8,059 nucleotides of DNA from an uncultured Oscillospiraceae bacterium (GTDB lineage: Bacteria; Bacillota; Clostridia; Oscillospirales; Acutalibacteraceae), in the NCBI GenBank assembly GCA_900555705.1, contig USLV01000042.1:1-8059 (forward strand). Direction: 5' to 3'. Below, piece by piece: positions 5,875-8,059 of this stretch; the first letter of the stretch is position 1, and the number at the start of each line of letters is the position of its first letter. Below the pieces are notes generated by a model. It saw nothing but the letters and a program-made list of their open reading frames with translations, did not search any database and was not told the DNA's origin. A program made the position numbers and the translations under genes.

Positions 5875-8059
5875 TCTCGGTCAAACCGGGCTGGACGACC
5901 CGCAGTTGACAGGACTGCACAAGCTGCCCTATCATGCGCGGCTGGACCCCTTCGATTCGCCAGAACAGGCCCGCACAGCGGCGGAATCGCCGTATGTTCG
6001 ACTGCTGAATGGCGACTGGGAATTCTGTTATTTTGACAGTATCGAGGATATCCCGGCGGAGCTGTTCTCCGGAAATGACGGAACGATCGCCTGGGATACC
6101 ATTCCGGTTCCGTCCAACTGGCAGCTGCACGGCTACGGCCAGGCCGCCTATATCAACACCCGCTACACCTTCGAGCCGGATCGCGCCAAGCTGACGCCGC
6201 CGCTGATTCCAGCCGGGCAAAACGCAGCCGGTGTCTATCGGACAACCTTTCAGCTGCCGGAGTCGTTTTCCGGACGGCAGACGTTGCTGCGGTTTGACGG
6301 GGTGGAATCCTCGCTGACGGTCTACGTCAACGGGAAACAGGCGGGTTATTCGGCGAACGGACGCTCCCCCGCCGAGTTCTGCATCACGCCGTTTCTGCGG
6401 GAGGGCGAAAATCTGCTGGTCGTCTGCGTCACCCAGTTCAGCGCTGCCTCCTTCCTCGAATGCCAGGATATGTGGCGGTTCTCCGGCATCATTCGGGATG
6501 TAGCGCTTTGCAGCGTGCCGGACGTACAGCTCTATGACTGTTTCGCCTACTGTGACTGGGAGGGACGGGATGCGAAACTGCATATCGAGACCAAGCTGCT
6601 GAATCATACGGCTCAGTTGCAGAGCCCCTGCTTTGTAAAGGCAGATGTCTATACACCGGATGGTGTTCGCCTGAATCTTGATCTGCACGGCTTCACGGGC
6701 AATCTCAGTGGGCGCTGGCAGGAGATCTCCTGTGTCAGTCAACCCCAGCCGGTGCTCGGGTATACCATGGCGACGGCCTATCTCTCGGCGGATATTCCCA
6801 CGCCGCAGCTCTGGAACTGTGAAGCACCAAAGCTTTACGATATTGTTTTGACGATGTATCGGGAAAGTGAAGGCACAGAAGAGGTTATCCAGTCCGTCCG
6901 CTTCCGCTATGGTTTCCGGAAGGTGGAGATGCGGGATGGGGAACTGTTCCTGAACGATGTCTCCATCAAGCTCAAGGGCGTCAACCGTCATGAGATCCAT
7001 CCCGATACCGGGCACGTTGTCAGCCGCGAGGACATGTTACAGGATATCCTGTTGATGAAACAGAACAACATCAATGCCGTTCGCTGCGCGCATTATCCGG
7101 ATGCTGAGCGCTGGTACGATCTCTGTGACGAATACGGCCTGCTCGTCATGGACGAGGCCAACATGGAATCCCACGGAATTTCCTATCGGATGAACCTGCT
7201 GCCGGGCAACGATCCCCGCTGGCTGACCGCCTCAATGGATCGGGTGTCCGCCATGGTACAGACGCATAAAAATCACCCCTCCGTCATCATCTGGTCACTC
7301 GGCAACGAGATCGGCTATGGCGAAAATGTTGCCGTGATGGCGGCCTACTGCCATGCCTATGATCCCACCCGCTATGTCCACAAGCGCCAAATGAACGTGA
7401 TCGCCGATATGGACAGCGAAACCTATCCCTCACCGGATAATATGATTCAGCGCGCGCTTCGCAATCCTCACCGTCCCTTTGTGACAAACGAATATGCCCA
7501 CGCAATGGGAAATTCGATGGGCAGCTTACAGGAATACTGGGACGCCATCTACAGCCATCGGCAATTGATCGGCGGCTTTGTCTGGGAATGGTGTGACCAC
7601 GGTATCCACACTGTGAAAGATGGGCAGGAAATACTGGCCTATGGCGGCGACTTTGGTGAACCCTTCCATGACCGCAATTTCTGCATGGATGGGGTGATCA
7701 CTGCCGACCGGCGGCCCACTGCCAAGCTTGCGGAGCTGAAGAAGGTGTTGGAGCCGGTATATTTCGAGGCGTTGAATCTGGCGTCCGGCCGCATCCGGAT
7801 TCACAATCGTCATTATTTCCAAAATCTTACCCCCTATTTTCTGAAATGGTCAATTCTGGAAGACGGTTGCCCGATCTCAAGTGGAAAGGTAAATAGCTTG
7901 ACAGTATCGGCTGGTGATTCTGAACCGCTGACATTGCCCTACTCTGTACAGCCAAAACCGGGAGCGGCCTATACCCTCTCGCTCTCTCTCGTTCATCGGG
8001 CAGATACAGCCTATTGCGCGGCTGGTCATGAAGTGGCGTTCGCCCAGTTCCCCCTCCCC
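5846..8059 (+). CDS. lacZ: LacZ-type beta-galactosidase (GH2), 3' end missing
   Basis: The 738 codons present are open to the right edge, which truncates the gene; full-length LacZ enzymes have about 1,000 residues, so most of the C-terminal small-chain domain is missing. The enzyme hydrolyses terminal beta-galactosides such as lactose in the cytoplasm; no signal peptide is seen. In order, there are the sugar-binding domain (about 40-220, with QDMWRFSG and Asp208, the counterpart of E. coli Asp201), an immunoglobulin-like domain (about 222-335) and the TIM barrel (about 337-620). The barrel has RCAHYP (His416), DEANMESHG (Glu441 and His443, metal-site counterparts), acid/base Glu488 in SLGNEIG, nucleophile Glu549 in NEYAHAMGN, and WEW at 580-582. 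A linker domain ending in AGHEVAF follows. The start at 5846 overlaps the recombinase by 29 nt and leaves the usual N-terminal DDPQLTGLHKLP segment intact. Confidence 0.94.
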   Translation, partial: MRDRIFQKDDLGQTGLDDPQLTGLHKLPYHARLDPFDSPEQARTAAESPYVRLLNGDWEFCYFDSIEDIPAELFSGNDGTIAWDTIPVPSNWQLHGYGQAAYINTRYTFEPDRAKLTPPLIPAGQNAAGVYRTTFQLPESFSGRQTLLRFDGVESSLTVYVNGKQAGYSANGRSPAEFCITPFLREGENLLVVCVTQFSAASFLECQDMWRFSGIIRDVALCSVPDVQLYDCFAYCDWEGRDAKLHIETKLLNHTAQLQSPCFVKADVYTPDGVRLNLDLHGFTGNLSGRWQEISCVSQPQPVLGYTMATAYLSADIPTPQLWNCEAPKLYDIVLTMYRESEGTEEVIQSVRFRYGFRKVEMRDGELFLNDVSIKLKGVNRHEIHPDTGHVVSREDMLQDILLMKQNNINAVRCAHYPDAERWYDLCDEYGLLVMDEANMESHGISYRMNLLPGNDPRWLTASMDRVSAMVQTHKNHPSVIIWSLGNEIGYGENVAVMAAYCHAYDPTRYVHKRQMNVIADMDSETYPSPDNMIQRALRNPHRPFVTNEYAHAMGNSMGSLQEYWDAIYSHRQLIGGFVWEWCDHGIHTVKDGQEILAYGGDFGEPFHDRNFCMDGVITADRRPTAKLAELKKVLEPVYFEALNLASGRIRIHNRHYFQNLTPYFLKWSILEDGCPISSGKVNSLTVSAGDSEPLTLPYSVQPKPGAAYTLSLSLVHRADTAYCAAGHEVAFAQFPLP

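Noticed and set aside
5822..7015. Leftward open frame of 397 codons opposite lacZ
   Set aside because: LacZ motifs cover the rightward strand over this whole stretch; the antisense frame has no domain I recognise.

Overview
The window reads as a piece of a low-to-mid-GC Firmicutes genome, most likely a gut-type Clostridia (Oscillospiraceae/Ruminococcaceae-like) assembled from short reads. This rests on the Cys-rich DUF1540 protein, the MoxR/DUF58/transglutaminase cassette, the XerC-like recombinase and a GH2 LacZ, all family types common in that group. The assignment is inference; no rRNA or marker gene is present. The first 20 bases are not genomic: they match the Tn5 mosaic end used in Nextera libraries, so the left edge is a contig end with untrimmed adapter.

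Layout. (1) At 21-3726, a rightward, tightly overlapping three-gene unit holds the C-terminus of a MoxR AAA+ ATPase, a DUF58 membrane-anchored protein and a TgpA-like membrane transglutaminase. Both junctions are ATGA 4-nt overlaps. (2) At 3731-3767, a perfect 17-bp stem hairpin flanked by A and T tracts serves as a bidirectional terminator. (3) At 3783-4100, a leftward gene encodes a 105-aa protein with 16 cysteines, made of two DUF1540 units exactly 60 residues apart. (4) At 4101-4312, a divergent intergenic region holds a near-consensus sigma-A promoter (TTGCCA, 17 bp, TATAAT) reading right, a weak forespore-sigma-like candidate reading left, and a perfect 13-bp inverted repeat in the leader of the rightward unit. 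(5) At 4313-8059, a second rightward unit encodes a membrane-anchored DUF2726 protein, a XerC-like tyrosine recombinase with a TTG start, and a LacZ-type beta-galactosidase cut off by the right edge.

How the genes work together. MoxR, DUF58 and transglutaminase genes commonly occur together and are thought to act as an envelope-associated chaperone/protease-like module, whose substrate is unknown here. DUF2726, xerC and lacZ are packed with a 2-nt gap and a 29-nt overlap, so they are probably co-transcribed, but no shared function is evident. I found no CRISPR array, tRNA, rRNA, insertion sequence or prophage. I also found no convincing undescribed system; the most useful observations are the adapter artefact, the exact internal duplication in the DUF1540 protein, the leader inverted repeat, and the DUF2726-xerC-lacZ arrangement.
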